DNA from: Thermaerobacter sp. FW80
GTDB lineage: Bacteria > Bacillota > Sulfobacillia > Thermaerobacterales > Thermaerobacteraceae
Reading direction: 5' to 3'
Length of the DNA: 64,000 nucleotides
Assembly (NCBI RefSeq): GCF_004634385.1
Contig: NZ_CP037895.1
Location: forward strand, 62,001 to 126,000
The notes below the pieces were generated by a model. It made no database searches. It was given only the letters and a program-made list of their open reading frames with translations, and was not told where the DNA came from. Each line of letters starts with the position of its first letter. The stretch's first letter is position 1. This document shows, piece after piece, positions 26,990 through 37,551 of the stretch. Both the position numbers and the translations under genes were made by a program.

Positions 26990-27348
26990 TTCATCGGAGC
27001 CGTCCTCGAATCGACATTGGATGGGGTGGACGCTGGGGACCGCCTGGCGGTCCTCCCCGAAGACGTTGATCACTCCGGCGGCCAGAACCGTGCCGCTGCC
27101 TTTCATGGATCGAAACAAATCCCCGTCCGGGTGCGCCTGCACCAGGGTCTCAAGCTACTGGTGACAGGCCTCGAGCTCGCGACAGACGGCTTCGAGCTGA
27201 TCCACCAGAAAGACCATGCGGCGAGCCCACAGCGCCACGGTGGCCCTGCCAGTCGACTGCCACACCTTGCTTAACTGCCCCGTATGCCTCGCGTCCTCGA
27301 AAACAAACTCAGCACACCTGCGATGACATTCCGCCCGCCAACCCGCGG
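26990..27348 (-). pseudogene. IS110-family transposase remnant
   Basis: On the minus strand, fragments line up with the middle and C-terminal part of IS110-type transposases: a coiled stretch (ATVALWARRMVFLVDQLEAV), then after an in-frame stop, LVQAHPDGDLFRSMKGSGTVLAAGVINVFGEDR, split here into its conserved pieces HPDGDLF, GSGTVLA and FGEDR. The N-terminal catalytic half is missing and the right end is cut by IS256 copy 2. It is a dead remnant. Confidence 0.6.
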
Positions 27349-28774
27349 GGTGACGTCCTAAACTGTCTGTAAACGCGAAGCGGTCTGGGCTACCATCGGT
27401 GGCGTCGGAAAACTCGCCCCAGCTGGGGCACACCGAGGAGGACCCAGACCTATGTCCAGGATACCACCCAGCCAGCAGTTGGCGGAGCTGGCCCGGCAGC
27501 TGGCCGCGCAGGCCCGGGAGGGTACTGAGGTCGAGGACCTGACCCATGCCCTCGTCCGCCTGGGCGCCCGCAAGCTCATCCAGGAGCTGCTGGAGGCAGA
27601 GGTCACGGAGCTTTTGGGGCGCGGACGCTACGAGCGGCGCGAGCCTGGCCAGGAAGGCGCCCGCAACGGCTACAAGCCGCGGACGCTGCGTTGCGCCGAG
27701 GGGCGGCTCGAGATCGACGTCCCCCAGGTGCGGGGCATGGAGGGACTGTGCCAGCCCACGCTGTGGAGGGCCCTCAAGCGGCGGACGGACGTGCTGGAGC
27801 GCCTGGTGGTGGAGATGTACGCCCGGGGCCTCTCTACCCGGGACATCGAGGATGCGCTGGCGGAGCTGGCGGGCAGCGAAGCGCCGCTTTTGAGCCGGTC
27901 CACCGTGAGCCGGATCACCGAGGCGCTCCACGAGGAGTTCGAGGCCTTTGCCCAGCGGGACCTGTCAGGCCTCGACGTGGTGTACCTGTTCGCCGACGCC
28001 ATCTACGAGTCGCTGCGCCGGCAGGCGGGCTGCCGTGAGGGCATCCTGGTCACCTGGGCCATCTTGAGCGACGGCAGCAAGGTGCTGGTGCACCTGAGCC
28101 TGGGCAACAAGGAGCGCTACGAGGACTGGCTGGAGCACTTCCGGGATCTGGTGCGCCGGGGGCTGAAGACGCCGCTGACGGTGACGACGGACGGGGCGCC
28201 GGGGCTGATCCAGGCGGTGGAAGCCATGTGGCCGGAGGCGGAGCGCATCCGCTGCTGGGTGCACAAGATGCGGAACGTGCTGGACAAGGTGCCGGAGGAG
28301 GCGCGGCCCGTGCTCAAGCCCTACCTGGAGGCGATCCGGGACGCACCGGATATCGAGCAGGGCCGGCGGCTGGTGGCCGAGGTGGTGGAGCGGTTCGGGC
28401 GGGAGTATCCCTCGGCCATGCGGAGCCTGCAGGAGGACCTGGAAGCGAGCCTGGCGCACCTGCGGCTACCCGCCGCCCACCGCAAGCATGTCCGGACCAC
28501 CAACCTGGTGGAGCGCAGCTTCGAGGAGGAGCGGCGGCGCGCCAAGGTGATCCCGCGGTTTCGGAGCGAGCGGGAGTGCCTGAAGCTAGTCTTCGCCGTG
28601 CTGTGGCGGGCGAGTGAGCGCTGGCGGCGGGTGCAGTTCAGCGAGCACGAACGAAAGCAGCTGGAGCGCTACATCGAGGAGCGGCAACGGCAAAGAGCGG
28701 CGCAGAAAGAGGTTTCACCCGCTGCCACCGTGGCATGACCCAGACCGCTTTTACAGACAGTTCGGGACTTGACC
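27349..28774 (+). mobile_element. IS256-family insertion sequence, copy 2
   Basis: Same 1,426-bp element as at 12466, flanked by the nine-base duplication AACCCGCGG (27340-27348 and 28775-28783). By eye it is identical to copy 3, which suggests recent transposition. It landed in an IS110 remnant. Confidence 0.95.
27452..28738 (+). CDS. IS256-family transposase (copy 2)
   Basis: Intact 428-residue transposase, identical to copy 3 and differing from copy 1 by one Ser-to-Thr change in the segment RGLSTRDIEDAL. The catalytic motifs are as in copy 1. Confidence 0.95.
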   Translation: MSRIPPSQQLAELARQLAAQAREGTEVEDLTHALVRLGARKLIQELLEAEVTELLGRGRYERREPGQEGARNGYKPRTLRCAEGRLEIDVPQVRGMEGLCQPTLWRALKRRTDVLERLVVEMYARGLSTRDIEDALAELAGSEAPLLSRSTVSRITEALHEEFEAFAQRDLSGLDVVYLFADAIYESLRRQAGCREGILVTWAILSDGSKVLVHLSLGNKERYEDWLEHFRDLVRRGLKTPLTVTTDGAPGLIQAVEAMWPEAERIRCWVHKMRNVLDKVPEEARPVLKPYLEAIRDAPDIEQGRRLVAEVVERFGREYPSAMRSLQEDLEASLAHLRLPAAHRKHVRTTNLVERSFEEERRRAKVIPRFRSERECLKLVFAVLWRASERWRRVQFSEHERKQLERYIEERQRQRAAQKEVSPAATVA

Positions 28775-29116
28775 AACCCGCGGACAACGGCCCGTCACGC
28801 CCACGCCCCTTCGGTTACTCTCACGGTGCACTCCTATAGAAATCCCGCAGGTGCCGATTTCTCCTCATCTCACCCGCCGTCGTACCCACCAGAGTGATCC
28901 GACAATAACTGCCAGCGCACCCGCTCCAAATCCGGCCCATACCGGATTCGGCATAGCATGCTCGGGTTCTGAACTAACACCGGTAGGCCCACCAACAGCA
29001 CCCTTATCAGAAGACGACTGTATTCTCTGTCGAACCTCACTCACCAAGCGCTCCATATCCACGACTTGCGACGAGGGAAGATTATACATGCTTATGTCAC
29101 GCATGGGCGCAAACCG

Positions 29117-30542
29117 GGTGACGTCCTAAACTGTCTGTAAACGCGAAGCGGTCTGGGCTACCATCGGTGGCGTCGGAAAACTCGCCCCAGCTGGGGCACA
29201 CCGAGGAGGACCCAGACCTATGTCCAGGATACCACCCAGCCAGCAGTTGGCGGAGCTGGCCCGGCAGCTGGCCGCGCAGGCCCGGGAGGGTACTGAGGTC
29301 GAGGACCTGACCCATGCCCTCGTCCGCCTGGGCGCCCGCAAGCTCATCCAGGAGCTGCTGGAGGCAGAGGTCACGGAGCTTTTGGGGCGCGGACGCTACG
29401 AGCGGCGCGAGCCTGGCCAGGAAGGCGCCCGCAACGGCTACAAGCCGCGGACGCTGCGTTGCGCCGAGGGGCGGCTCGAGATCGACGTCCCCCAGGTGCG
29501 GGGCATGGAGGGACTGTGCCAGCCCACGCTGTGGAGGGCCCTCAAGCGGCGGACGGACGTGCTGGAGCGCCTGGTGGTGGAGATGTACGCCCGGGGCCTC
29601 TCTACCCGGGACATCGAGGATGCGCTGGCGGAGCTGGCGGGCAGCGAAGCGCCGCTTTTGAGCCGGTCCACCGTGAGCCGGATCACCGAGGCGCTCCACG
29701 AGGAGTTCGAGGCCTTTGCCCAGCGGGACCTGTCAGGCCTCGACGTGGTGTACCTGTTCGCCGACGCCATCTACGAGTCGCTGCGCCGGCAGGCGGGCTG
29801 CCGTGAGGGCATCCTGGTCACCTGGGCCATCTTGAGCGACGGCAGCAAGGTGCTGGTGCACCTGAGCCTGGGCAACAAGGAGCGCTACGAGGACTGGCTG
29901 GAGCACTTCCGGGATCTGGTGCGCCGGGGGCTGAAGACGCCGCTGACGGTGACGACGGACGGGGCGCCGGGGCTGATCCAGGCGGTGGAAGCCATGTGGC
30001 CGGAGGCGGAGCGCATCCGCTGCTGGGTGCACAAGATGCGGAACGTGCTGGACAAGGTGCCGGAGGAGGCGCGGCCCGTGCTCAAGCCCTACCTGGAGGC
30101 GATCCGGGACGCACCGGATATCGAGCAGGGCCGGCGGCTGGTGGCCGAGGTGGTGGAGCGGTTCGGGCGGGAGTATCCCTCGGCCATGCGGAGCCTGCAG
30201 GAGGACCTGGAAGCGAGCCTGGCGCACCTGCGGCTACCCGCCGCCCACCGCAAGCATGTCCGGACCACCAACCTGGTGGAGCGCAGCTTCGAGGAGGAGC
30301 GGCGGCGCGCCAAGGTGATCCCGCGGTTTCGGAGCGAGCGGGAGTGCCTGAAGCTAGTCTTCGCCGTGCTGTGGCGGGCGAGTGAGCGCTGGCGGCGGGT
30401 GCAGTTCAGCGAGCACGAACGAAAGCAGCTGGAGCGCTACATCGAGGAGCGGCAACGGCAAAGAGCGGCGCAGAAAGAGGTTTCACCCGCTGCCACCGTG
30501 GCATGACCCAGACCGCTTTTACAGACAGTTCGGGACTTGACC
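29117..30542 (+). mobile_element. IS256-family insertion sequence, copy 3
   Basis: Same 1,426-bp element, flanked by the nine-base duplication CGCAAACCG (29108-29116 and 30543-30551). By eye it is identical to copy 2. It interrupts the secreted-protein gene near the start of its last third. Confidence 0.95.
29220..30506 (+). CDS. IS256-family transposase (copy 3)
   Basis: Intact 428-residue Mutator-type transposase, the same protein as copy 2. Confidence 0.95.
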   Translation: MSRIPPSQQLAELARQLAAQAREGTEVEDLTHALVRLGARKLIQELLEAEVTELLGRGRYERREPGQEGARNGYKPRTLRCAEGRLEIDVPQVRGMEGLCQPTLWRALKRRTDVLERLVVEMYARGLSTRDIEDALAELAGSEAPLLSRSTVSRITEALHEEFEAFAQRDLSGLDVVYLFADAIYESLRRQAGCREGILVTWAILSDGSKVLVHLSLGNKERYEDWLEHFRDLVRRGLKTPLTVTTDGAPGLIQAVEAMWPEAERIRCWVHKMRNVLDKVPEEARPVLKPYLEAIRDAPDIEQGRRLVAEVVERFGREYPSAMRSLQEDLEASLAHLRLPAAHRKHVRTTNLVERSFEEERRRAKVIPRFRSERECLKLVFAVLWRASERWRRVQFSEHERKQLERYIEERQRQRAAQKEVSPAATVA

Positions 30543-30600
30543 CGCAAACCGGCTGTTGCCACGGCTGTCGACCCCCACAAGACCAACTATTCTATGTCCC

Positions 30601-32025
30601 GTTAGTGTCCCAGGTGGTGGTGGAAATCGCCGGGCTGTAGGGCCCGAGCCTGGTGGCCCTTGACAAGAAAGGTCACCGGTGGCTCCCCTTCGGGTTGGAC
30701 AAGAACCGCCATGAAGGGAGGTCCGCTCACCGGTGACCGCTGATTTCAGGATGGCACTTCTCGAGCTTCTACGCAAACACCAGGGGGAGCCGGAAGCCGA
30801 TGCCCTGCGGGAAGGACTACGCTGGCTGGCCCAACAGCTCATGGAGCTCGAGGTGAGCGAACTCGTTGGCGCTCAGCGGTACGAGCGCACGGAAACGCGC
30901 AAGACCTACCGGAACGGCTATCGCTCCCGGCCCTGGGATACCCGCGTGGGCACCATCGAGCTGCGGATCCCAAAGCTCCGCCAGGGCAGCTACTTCCCAA
31001 GCCTGCTGGAGCCACGCCGGCGGGCGGAACGGGCCCTGGTCGCCGTGGTGCAGGAGGCTTATGTGCAGGGGGTCAGCACCCGGAAGGTCGACGACCTGGT
31101 CCGGGCCTTGGGCCTGGACGGCATCAGCAAGAGCGAGGTGTCGCGACTCTGCGCGGAACTGGACGAGCGGATGGAGCGCTTCCGCAACCGTCCCCTGGAA
31201 GGCGAGTACCCCTACGTTTGGCTCGACGCCAAGCCGATCAAGGTGCGGCAGGACCACCGGGTGGTGAACATGGCCGCGGTCATCGCCGTCGGGGTGAAGC
31301 GAACCGGGGAGCGCGAGGTGCTGGGCTTTGACGTGGGCGCCGCCGAGACGTACGAGTTCTGGCTCGCGTTTCTCCGCAGCCTGGTGGCCCGCGGGCTCAA
31401 GGGTGTTCGCCTCGTCATCTCCGATGCCCATGAGGGGCTCAAGCGCGCCATCAGCGAGGTGCTGGCGGGCGCCAGCTGGCAACGGTGCCGCGTGCACTTC
31501 ATGCGGAACCTGCTGGCCCGGGTGCCCAAGCACGCCCAGCCGATGGTGGCGGCCCTGGTGCGGACGATCTTCGCCCAGCCCGACCTGGAGTCCGCCCGGG
31601 AGCAGCTGGAACACGTGGCAGCCAACCTGGACCGGCGATTCCCCCAGGCCGCCGCTCTGCTTCGGGATGCAATGGAGGACGTGCTGGCGTACATGGCCTT
31701 CCCGACCGAGCACTGGCGGCGGATCCACTCGACCAACGTTCTGGAGCGGCTGAATCGGGAACTGGCCCGGCGCTGCGACGTGGTGGGGATCTTCCCGAAC
31801 ATGGCCGCCGCCATCCGCCTGTTGGGAGCTCTTCTCGAGGAGCAACAGGACGAATGGCTGGTGTCCCGGCGGTACTTCAGCCTGGAGTCGATGGCCAAGA
31901 TTGACGCGTGTACATCACATGAGGCTACGCGGCTCCATGAAACCGAAGCAACCCTGAAGGTGCTGGCCATGTAAGGCGTTCAAACCCGAGGGGAGCGCAA
32001 ATCACACCACTTGACGGGACGTGAC
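30601..32025 (+). mobile_element. Second type of IS256-family insertion sequence
   Basis: A 1,425-bp element. The left end begins GTTAGTGTCCCAGGTGGTG and the right end, read in reverse, begins GTCACGTCCCGTCAAGTGG, an imperfect inverted repeat. It is flanked by the nine-base duplication CTATGTCCC (30592-30600 and 32026-32034). It splits the secreted-protein gene upstream of IS256 copy 3. A truncated relative sits at 53647-54616. Confidence 0.9.
30733..31974 (+). CDS. IS256-family transposase, second type
   Basis: A 413-residue Mutator-type transposase only distantly like the copies 1-3 protein. The motifs YRNGYRSRPWDTRVGTIEL, VWLDAKPIKVR (first Asp), VISDAHEGLK (second Asp), RCRVHFMRNLLARVPK and HSTNVLERLNRELARR (with the Glu) are all present. 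The GTG at 30733 overlaps an inverted repeat (TCACCGGTGACC) that may regulate it. It appears intact. Confidence 0.9.
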   Translation: MTADFRMALLELLRKHQGEPEADALREGLRWLAQQLMELEVSELVGAQRYERTETRKTYRNGYRSRPWDTRVGTIELRIPKLRQGSYFPSLLEPRRRAERALVAVVQEAYVQGVSTRKVDDLVRALGLDGISKSEVSRLCAELDERMERFRNRPLEGEYPYVWLDAKPIKVRQDHRVVNMAAVIAVGVKRTGEREVLGFDVGAAETYEFWLAFLRSLVARGLKGVRLVISDAHEGLKRAISEVLAGASWQRCRVHFMRNLLARVPKHAQPMVAALVRTIFAQPDLESAREQLEHVAANLDRRFPQAAALLRDAMEDVLAYMAFPTEHWRRIHSTNVLERLNRELARRCDVVGIFPNMAAAIRLLGALLEEQQDEWLVSRRYFSLESMAKIDACTSHEATRLHETEATLKVLAM

Positions 32026-32568
32026 CTATGTCCCTCATCATAGACCAAGCGCAGTTGCCCAGTGATACCATTGGCCACAAGTATCCGTTGAGCCTCTCGT
32101 ACGTCATTCGCAAACCGCGAGTCACTTGATACCCCAATAATCTTCCACTCATCACCGACCCTTTGTGCCCATGCGATGCCAACCGGATTTGCATTCACGT
32201 AAATTGGGAAAATATGGATGCTTGGATAGGGCTTAATGATGTCATCCACGTCCGTTGATGCGTCGATAACACCTTGCTCAGAGACATAGTGGACGCGAAA
32301 GCCCTCGCCGAAAGTTACGTTATCCGCATCACTCAGTTTTGTAAGCCCAAAATGTTGCGGTTCGCTTGCCAACACAACCCGCACATATGGGATGTCGTCC
32401 TTAATGCCCTGGACAACATCAGGCGGTGCGTCAGCGTGGGACCGATTCACAACGCCGAAGGTCGCCACTGCCACCAGGACAGTAACGCAGGCGACAGCTG
32501 CCCTTAACCGCCACATCTTTTCACCCCCGGCGCACAAACATCAGATGATTTCTTTCACTTTCATACGT

Positions 32569-32600
32569 CGAAGGGCCGGGTTGTTCCCCGGCCCTTCTCT
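32569..32600 (-). terminator. Hairpin downstream of isocitrate lyase
   Basis: An eleven-pair stem, AAGGGCCGGGG in one arm and CCCCGGCCCTT in the other, with a short loop. It lies between the isocitrate lyase stop and the start of the secreted-protein gene. The minus strand lacks a T run after the stem, so it may act as a pause or transcript-end stabiliser rather than a standard terminator. Confidence 0.4.
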
Positions 32601-32729
32601 GCCTGTTACGCTGTGGCACACCCCTCTTGTCTTATGCTGATCCACTCCGGCGAGTTCGATGCGTGCGGGCCCGAGCCCGCCGCTGGCACCCGCCGGCGTG
32701 ACGGGCTACCGCTGCCGCCCGGTGTTCCG

Positions 32730-34118
<1,389 letters not shown>

Positions 34119-34588
34119 GGGGCCATCCTCCTTCTTGCGGGGGGTATTGATCGTTTTCTTACCCTGTACGGTCGGTGCGGTGCAAGGCGCAATGGGACGG
34201 CGGCGAACGGTGGCCTTGGCCCACCGAAGGGGTCCGGGCCGGCGGTGGACGGCGGGGTCCGGCGCCGGCAGGGTCCCCTCCCCTTCGCGCCCCGTCCGTG
34301 CCAGTGACCGCCGAAGCCAAGGGCAAGGGGCAGCGAGCCCACCGGGGGCCGATCCCAGCCGCCGGCCGCCGACCGGGGTCCGGCCGCCGGCTGCCCCCAC
34401 CGCCACCCGACCGCCCCCGGACGCCGGCCGGCCTCGGTGGGGGTGCGGCGGGCTCGACGAACGGGCCGCACTCGGCGGATTCCGCAGGCGAAGCGGTCGC
34501 ATGATGCGTCTTCCGCCCGCATAAGGTGGTCGCGTGACGTCCACCGAACGTTAAAGAACCTTAATCAAACATCTTTCGGCGGAATGGG
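34119..34588. other. Gene-free stretch between isocitrate lyase and the ilv-leu leader
   Basis: Very GC-rich with open frames on both strands but no recognised protein. AT-richer patches at about 34135-34165 and 34540-34570 are the likely promoter areas for aceA (leftward) and the ilv-leu operon (rightward). Confidence 0.4.
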
Positions 34589-34616
34589 TTGACACCCCCC
34601 GAGCCGGTGCTATAAT
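34589..34616 (+). promoter_or_regulatory. Consensus promoter of the ilv-leu operon leader
   Basis: Perfect TTGACA (34589-34594) and perfect TATAAT (34611-34616) separated by 16 bases. Transcription would start near 34623, just before the first pairing element of the ykkC-type RNA, so the promoter and riboswitch fit together. A second TTGACA at 34988 has no minus-ten partner. Confidence 0.9.
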
Positions 34617-34624
34617 CCAGGTCA

Positions 34625-34930
34625 AACCTGACACGGACAGCACCAGCGCTCCGCGATGCAGAGCGGTCCGCGTCGGTTTGGGAAGTGCGCCTAGGGTTCC
34701 GCACCGTGTCCGCAGGGTGTCGGTACCGGCCCCATCCGGTGGCCGGCACGACCCGAGAGGCTCTGCCGCCCCGTCCCTTTACGGGGCGCCGCCGATGGGC
34801 GAGGCGCCCCGGTTGGCGGACCGCGAAGGCAATGGCGGCCGGCCGGATGCGGTGGACTGGACCGAGCGGCGCAACCCGTCGGGTTCGTCCGGCGGGACAC
34901 CGTGGGGATAAAAGCCCCGAGCGGCAGGTT
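34625..34930 (+). promoter_or_regulatory. ykkC-family riboswitch, probable ppGpp type (subtype 2a)
   Basis: Conserved ykkC elements occur in order: CTAGGGTTCCG (34691-34701), ACCCGAGAGG (34751-34760) and GGACACCGTGGGGATAAAAG then CCCC (34895-34918). The closing stem pairs AACCTG (34625-34630) with CAGGTT (34925-34930). The ykkC group has several ligands: guanidine, ppGpp, PRPP and nucleoside diphosphates. Placement before branched-chain amino acid genes is the known context of the ppGpp type, which is the basis for the subtype. An insert of about 125 bases separates two conserved blocks. The 3' arm overlaps the terminator stem, which predicts a ligand-on switch. Confidence 0.8.
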
Positions 34931-34973
34931 CCCAACCCCGGTTGGCGCCTTCGCCGCTCGGGGTCTCTTGTTA
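34914..34973 (+). terminator. Riboswitch-controlled terminator
   Basis: GCCCCGAGCGGC (34914-34925) pairs with GCCGCTCGGGG (34953-34963), followed by the U-rich TCTCTTGTT. The first arm is shared with the last conserved block and closing stem of the ykkC aptamer, so aptamer and terminator exclude each other: ligand bound means read-through. The loop contains an inner CCAACCCCGGTTGG hairpin. Confidence 0.8.
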
Positions 34974-35012
34974 TCCGTGGCGCATCCTTGACAACCCGAC
35001 GCGAGCAACGGC

Positions 35013-35519
35013 CGTGAAGGGGAGCAGTACCCGGTGCTCCCGGCTGCAGAGAGCCGGTGGCCGGTGCGAACCGGCGCCGTGGACCCGGCGAACTCGCCCC
35101 GGAGCCGTTCCGGTGAAGGGCCGCAGCCCCTAGCCGGAGCCGGCGGCTTCAGAACCCGGTCGCTCGCTCCCATGGCGAAGCGCCTGCGTGCGGCAGCGCA
35201 CCGTCCTGGCAAGTCGTACGCGGCCATGCCGATGGCGACCCGCCCGACGGTCCAGCCCCGGTCCCCGACGGACCGCGCGGTGGACCCGCTCCGCGCCATG
35301 CCGCGCGGTCTGCGGAAGGCCGGACGGCATGCGCCCCTTGAGGGCCCCGATCGCCGGGCGGGTGCCGGCAGGACCCGCCGGGGTCCGCCACGACGAGCGT
35401 CGCCAGGGCCAGCGGGACCGGCGTCCGGGAGAGGAGTCGTCGTTAGCCCAAAGGGTGGCGGTCTCCGCCACCCGCCGAGGCCGCCGCCGCGAGGCGGCGG
35501 CAACCGGGGTGGTACCGCG
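35013..35519 (+). promoter_or_regulatory. T-box leader with leucine (CUC) specifier
   Basis: The T-box GGGGTGGTACCGCG is at 35506-35519. Stem I features lie upstream: the AGAGAG bulge (35048-35053), a T-loop-like segment, and the specifier region GGCGAACTCGCC with CTC at 35093-35095. CUC reads as leucine. The UGGU of the T-box pairs with an ACCA tRNA end, consistent with the A discriminator of tRNA-Leu. Uncharged tRNA-Leu would stabilise the antiterminator and allow transcription of the ilv-leu genes. The leader is long (about 500 bases), with GC-rich filler between stem I and the T-box. Confidence 0.88.
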
Positions 35520-35520
35520 A

Positions 35521-35582
35521 AGAGGGCGCTCTTCGCCCCCGGCCCAGAGCGGGCCCGGGGCGAAGAGCGCCCTCCGCCTTTG
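35521..35582 (+). terminator. T-box-controlled terminator
   Basis: GAGGGCGCTCTTCGCCCC (from 35522) pairs with GGGGCGAAGAGCGCCCTC (to about 35574), one of the strongest stems in the window. Its left arm follows directly on the T-box, as needed for the antiterminator switch. The T tract after it is short (CCTTTGT), so termination may depend on stem strength. Confidence 0.8.
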
Positions 35583-35601
35583 TACGAAGGGGGTGAGACC
35601 G

Positions 35602-36306
35602 GTGATCCACGTCATGGTGCTGGCCGCCGACCGACCCGGGATCCTCCGGCGCATCCTCGGCGTCTACGAGAGCCGACGCTACCAGGTCCGGTCGCTGGCC
35701 GCCGGCCCCGCCGGACCGGCCGGGTTCCTCCGAATCAACCTGGGCTTGGACGAACCGGCCCCGCGGGCCCAGCGGCTGGCCGCCCAGCTGGCGCGCCTGA
35801 TCGACGTGGTGAGCGTCGAGGTGGTCGAGCCCTCCCGCGCCGTGGGGCGGGAGCTCGCCCTGGTCAAGGTGCTGCTCGACCACCCCGGCCGGCGGGCCGA
35901 CGTCCTGCAGGTCGCCCAGGTCTTCCGCGCCCGGGTGGTGGACGTGGCGCCCCGCTCGCTGGTGCTGGAGGTGACGGGCGACCCCACCAAGGTCGAGGCC
36001 TTCCTCAACCTGGCTGCGGAGTTCGGCCCGGTGGAGGTCATGCGCACCGGGGTGGCGGCCCTGGGCCGGGGCGGCCGGGTCCTTCCCGGTGGCGTCACAG
36101 GACCCGGGCAGGGCAGGGCCGGTACCACGCGTCCCGCCGACGAACCGGCCCAGGCCGCGGCCGCAGGGGCCGCTGCCCCCCCGGAGCCGCGGTGGACCGC
36201 GGCCGCTCCGCCGGCCGCAGCCGCCGCCAACCCCCTGGCCGGGATGGCGGAACCCGACGGCGCCGGCGCCCTCGCCGCCGCGGCGACGCCCGGTCCCCAT
36301 CCGTAG
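35602..36306 (+). CDS. ilvN: Acetolactate synthase small (regulatory) subunit
   Basis: A 234-residue protein. The N-terminal ACT domain ([31 protein letters not shown]) and the C-terminal ALS small-subunit domain ([38 protein letters not shown]) are complete by about residue 155. The remaining 75 residues are Ala/Pro/Gly-rich and not conserved. It binds valine and activates the large subunit IlvB, which lies at the far end of the operon. The GTG at 35602 follows GGGGGTGA. It is the first gene after the T-box. Confidence 0.92.
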   Translation: MIHVMVLAADRPGILRRILGVYESRRYQVRSLAAGPAGPAGFLRINLGLDEPAPRAQRLAAQLARLIDVVSVEVVEPSRAVGRELALVKVLLDHPGRRADVLQVAQVFRARVVDVAPRSLVLEVTGDPTKVEAFLNLAAEFGPVEVMRTGVAALGRGGRVLPGGVTGPGQGRAGTTRPADEPAQAAAAGAAAPPEPRWTAAAPPAAAAANPLAGMAEPDGAGALAAAATPGPHP

Positions 36307-36463
36307 GGTGCGGCCCGACGGACCTGGCGCCGGGCTGACCGAGGGGCCGGGTCGACCGGAGGCGGCCCCTCCGACGAGGGCCCCGCGGCAGGCCGACGGC
36401 ACCAGACGCCACCATCCCATGTTCGGGCCCCATGCCCGGACCACGACACGAGGAGGGGTTCCC

Positions 36464-37534
36464 GTGGCCACCATCTACTACGACCGGGACGCCGATCCCG
36501 AGCTCATCCGCCGGCGCCGGGTGGCCGTCATCGGCTACGGCAGCCAGGGCCACGCCCAGGCCCAGAACCTGCGGGACCGGGGGGTGGACGTGGTCATCGG
36601 CATCCGCCCCGGCGCCAGCGCCGAGCGGGCCCGGGCGGACGGCTTCCCCACCTACGCGCCGGCCGAGGCAGCGGCCATGGCCGACGTGGTGGTGATGCTC
36701 ATCCCCGACGAGCGGCAGCCCGCGGTCTTCCGGGACGAGATCGCCCCCCACCTGACCGAGGGCAAGGCCCTGGCCTTCTCCCACGGGTTCAACGTCCACT
36801 TCGGGCAGATCCGGCCGCCCAGGGGCGTGGACGTCTTCATGGTGGCGCCCAAGGCGCCGGGCCACCTGCTGCGCCGGTTCGTCCGGGAGGGGCGCAGCGT
36901 CCCCGGCCTGCTGGCCGTGGCCCAGGACGCCACGGGCCAGGCCAAGCGACTGGCCCTGTCGTACGCCTGGGGCATCGGCTGCACGGGCGCCGGCGTCATC
37001 GAGACCACGTTCCAGGAGGAGACGGAGACGGACCTCTTCGGCGAGCAGGCCGTGCTCTGCGGCGGCGTGACGGAACTCGTCAAGGCCGGGTTCGAGACCC
37101 TGGTGGAGGCCGGCTACCAGCCCGAGATCGCCTACTTCGAGTGCCTCAACGAGCTGAAGCTCATCGTGGACCTGATGTACGAGGGTGGCTTGGCCCGCAT
37201 GCGCTACTCCATCAGCGACACCGCCGAGTACGGCGACCTCACCCGCGGGCCGCGGATCATCGACGCCGGCGTGCGCCAGCGGATGAAGGAGATCCTGGCG
37301 GAGATCCAGTCCGGCGCCTTCGCCCGCGAGTGGATCCTGGAGAACCAGGCGGGACGGCCGGTGATGAACGCCCGCCGTGCCCAGGAGGCCCGGCACCCCA
37401 TCGAGGAGGTGGGCCGTCGGCTCCGGGCGATGATGGATTGGCTGCCCAGGGATGACGAGGCGCCGCAGGCGACGGGCGCCACCGGGGGCCCCCAGGCGGC
37501 GCAGCCGGTGGGCTCGACGCGGCAAGCCGGTTAG
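36464..37534 (+). CDS. ilvC: Ketol-acid reductoisomerase
   Basis: A 356-residue class I enzyme. The nucleotide-binding motif is [20 protein letters not shown]; catalytic acids are seen in [20 protein letters not shown] and [19 protein letters not shown]. It converts acetolactate to dihydroxyisovalerate, and the ethyl analogue for isoleucine. The cofactor loop [10 protein letters not shown] retains a Ser and suggests NADPH, but this is not certain. The GTG at 36464 follows AGGAGGGG. Confidence 0.95.
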   Translation: MATIYYDRDADPELIRRRRVAVIGYGSQGHAQAQNLRDRGVDVVIGIRPGASAERARADGFPTYAPAEAAAMADVVVMLIPDERQPAVFRDEIAPHLTEGKALAFSHGFNVHFGQIRPPRGVDVFMVAPKAPGHLLRRFVREGRSVPGLLAVAQDATGQAKRLALSYAWGIGCTGAGVIETTFQEETETDLFGEQAVLCGGVTELVKAGFETLVEAGYQPEIAYFECLNELKLIVDLMYEGGLARMRYSISDTAEYGDLTRGPRIIDAGVRQRMKEILAEIQSGAFAREWILENQAGRPVMNARRAQEARHPIEEVGRRLRAMMDWLPRDDEAPQATGATGGPQAAQPVGSTRQAG

Positions 37535-37551
37535 GAAGGGAGGGATGCCCC

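Larger units (their letters stand above)
28865..32516 (-). pseudogene. Secreted, C-terminally anchored protein split by two insertion sequences
   Basis: Three pieces (32516-32026, 30591-30543 and 29107-28865) join in frame once two elements and one copy of each duplication are removed, giving exactly 783 bases (260 residues). The ATG at 32516 follows GGGGGTGA. The protein has a signal peptide (AAVACVTVLVAVATFGVVN), an extracytoplasmic middle, a Ser/Gly-rich spacer and a C-terminal membrane helix (VWAGFGAGALAVIVGSLWW) followed by RRRVR. The family is not recognised. Its composition is less GC-rich than the surroundings. The piece nearest the signal peptide now reads a few codons into the IS end and stops. 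The protein cannot be made whole in this strain. Confidence 0.8.

Noticed and set aside
27155-27931. A long minus-strand open frame overlapping IS256 copy 2
   Set aside because: It is the antisense of the transposase joined by chance to an IS110 remnant; similar antisense frames appear at all three copies.
28865-29104. A stand-alone 79-residue membrane protein
   Set aside because: It joins in frame with upstream pieces once two insertion sequences are removed, so it is the tail of a larger broken gene.
31980-32537. A stand-alone secreted protein ending just before the IS stop
   Set aside because: Its last codons are read from the IS end; it is the first part of the split gene.
34988-34993. 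A second TTGACA just upstream of the T-box, as a separate promoter
   Set aside because: No minus-ten sequence at a suitable distance; the perfect promoter at 34589 explains transcription of both leader RNAs.
35034-36338. A large Arg/Gly/Pro-rich open frame over the leader and ilvN
   Set aside because: It overlaps the T-box and ilvN in another frame and has no conserved content; it is a by-product of GC richness.
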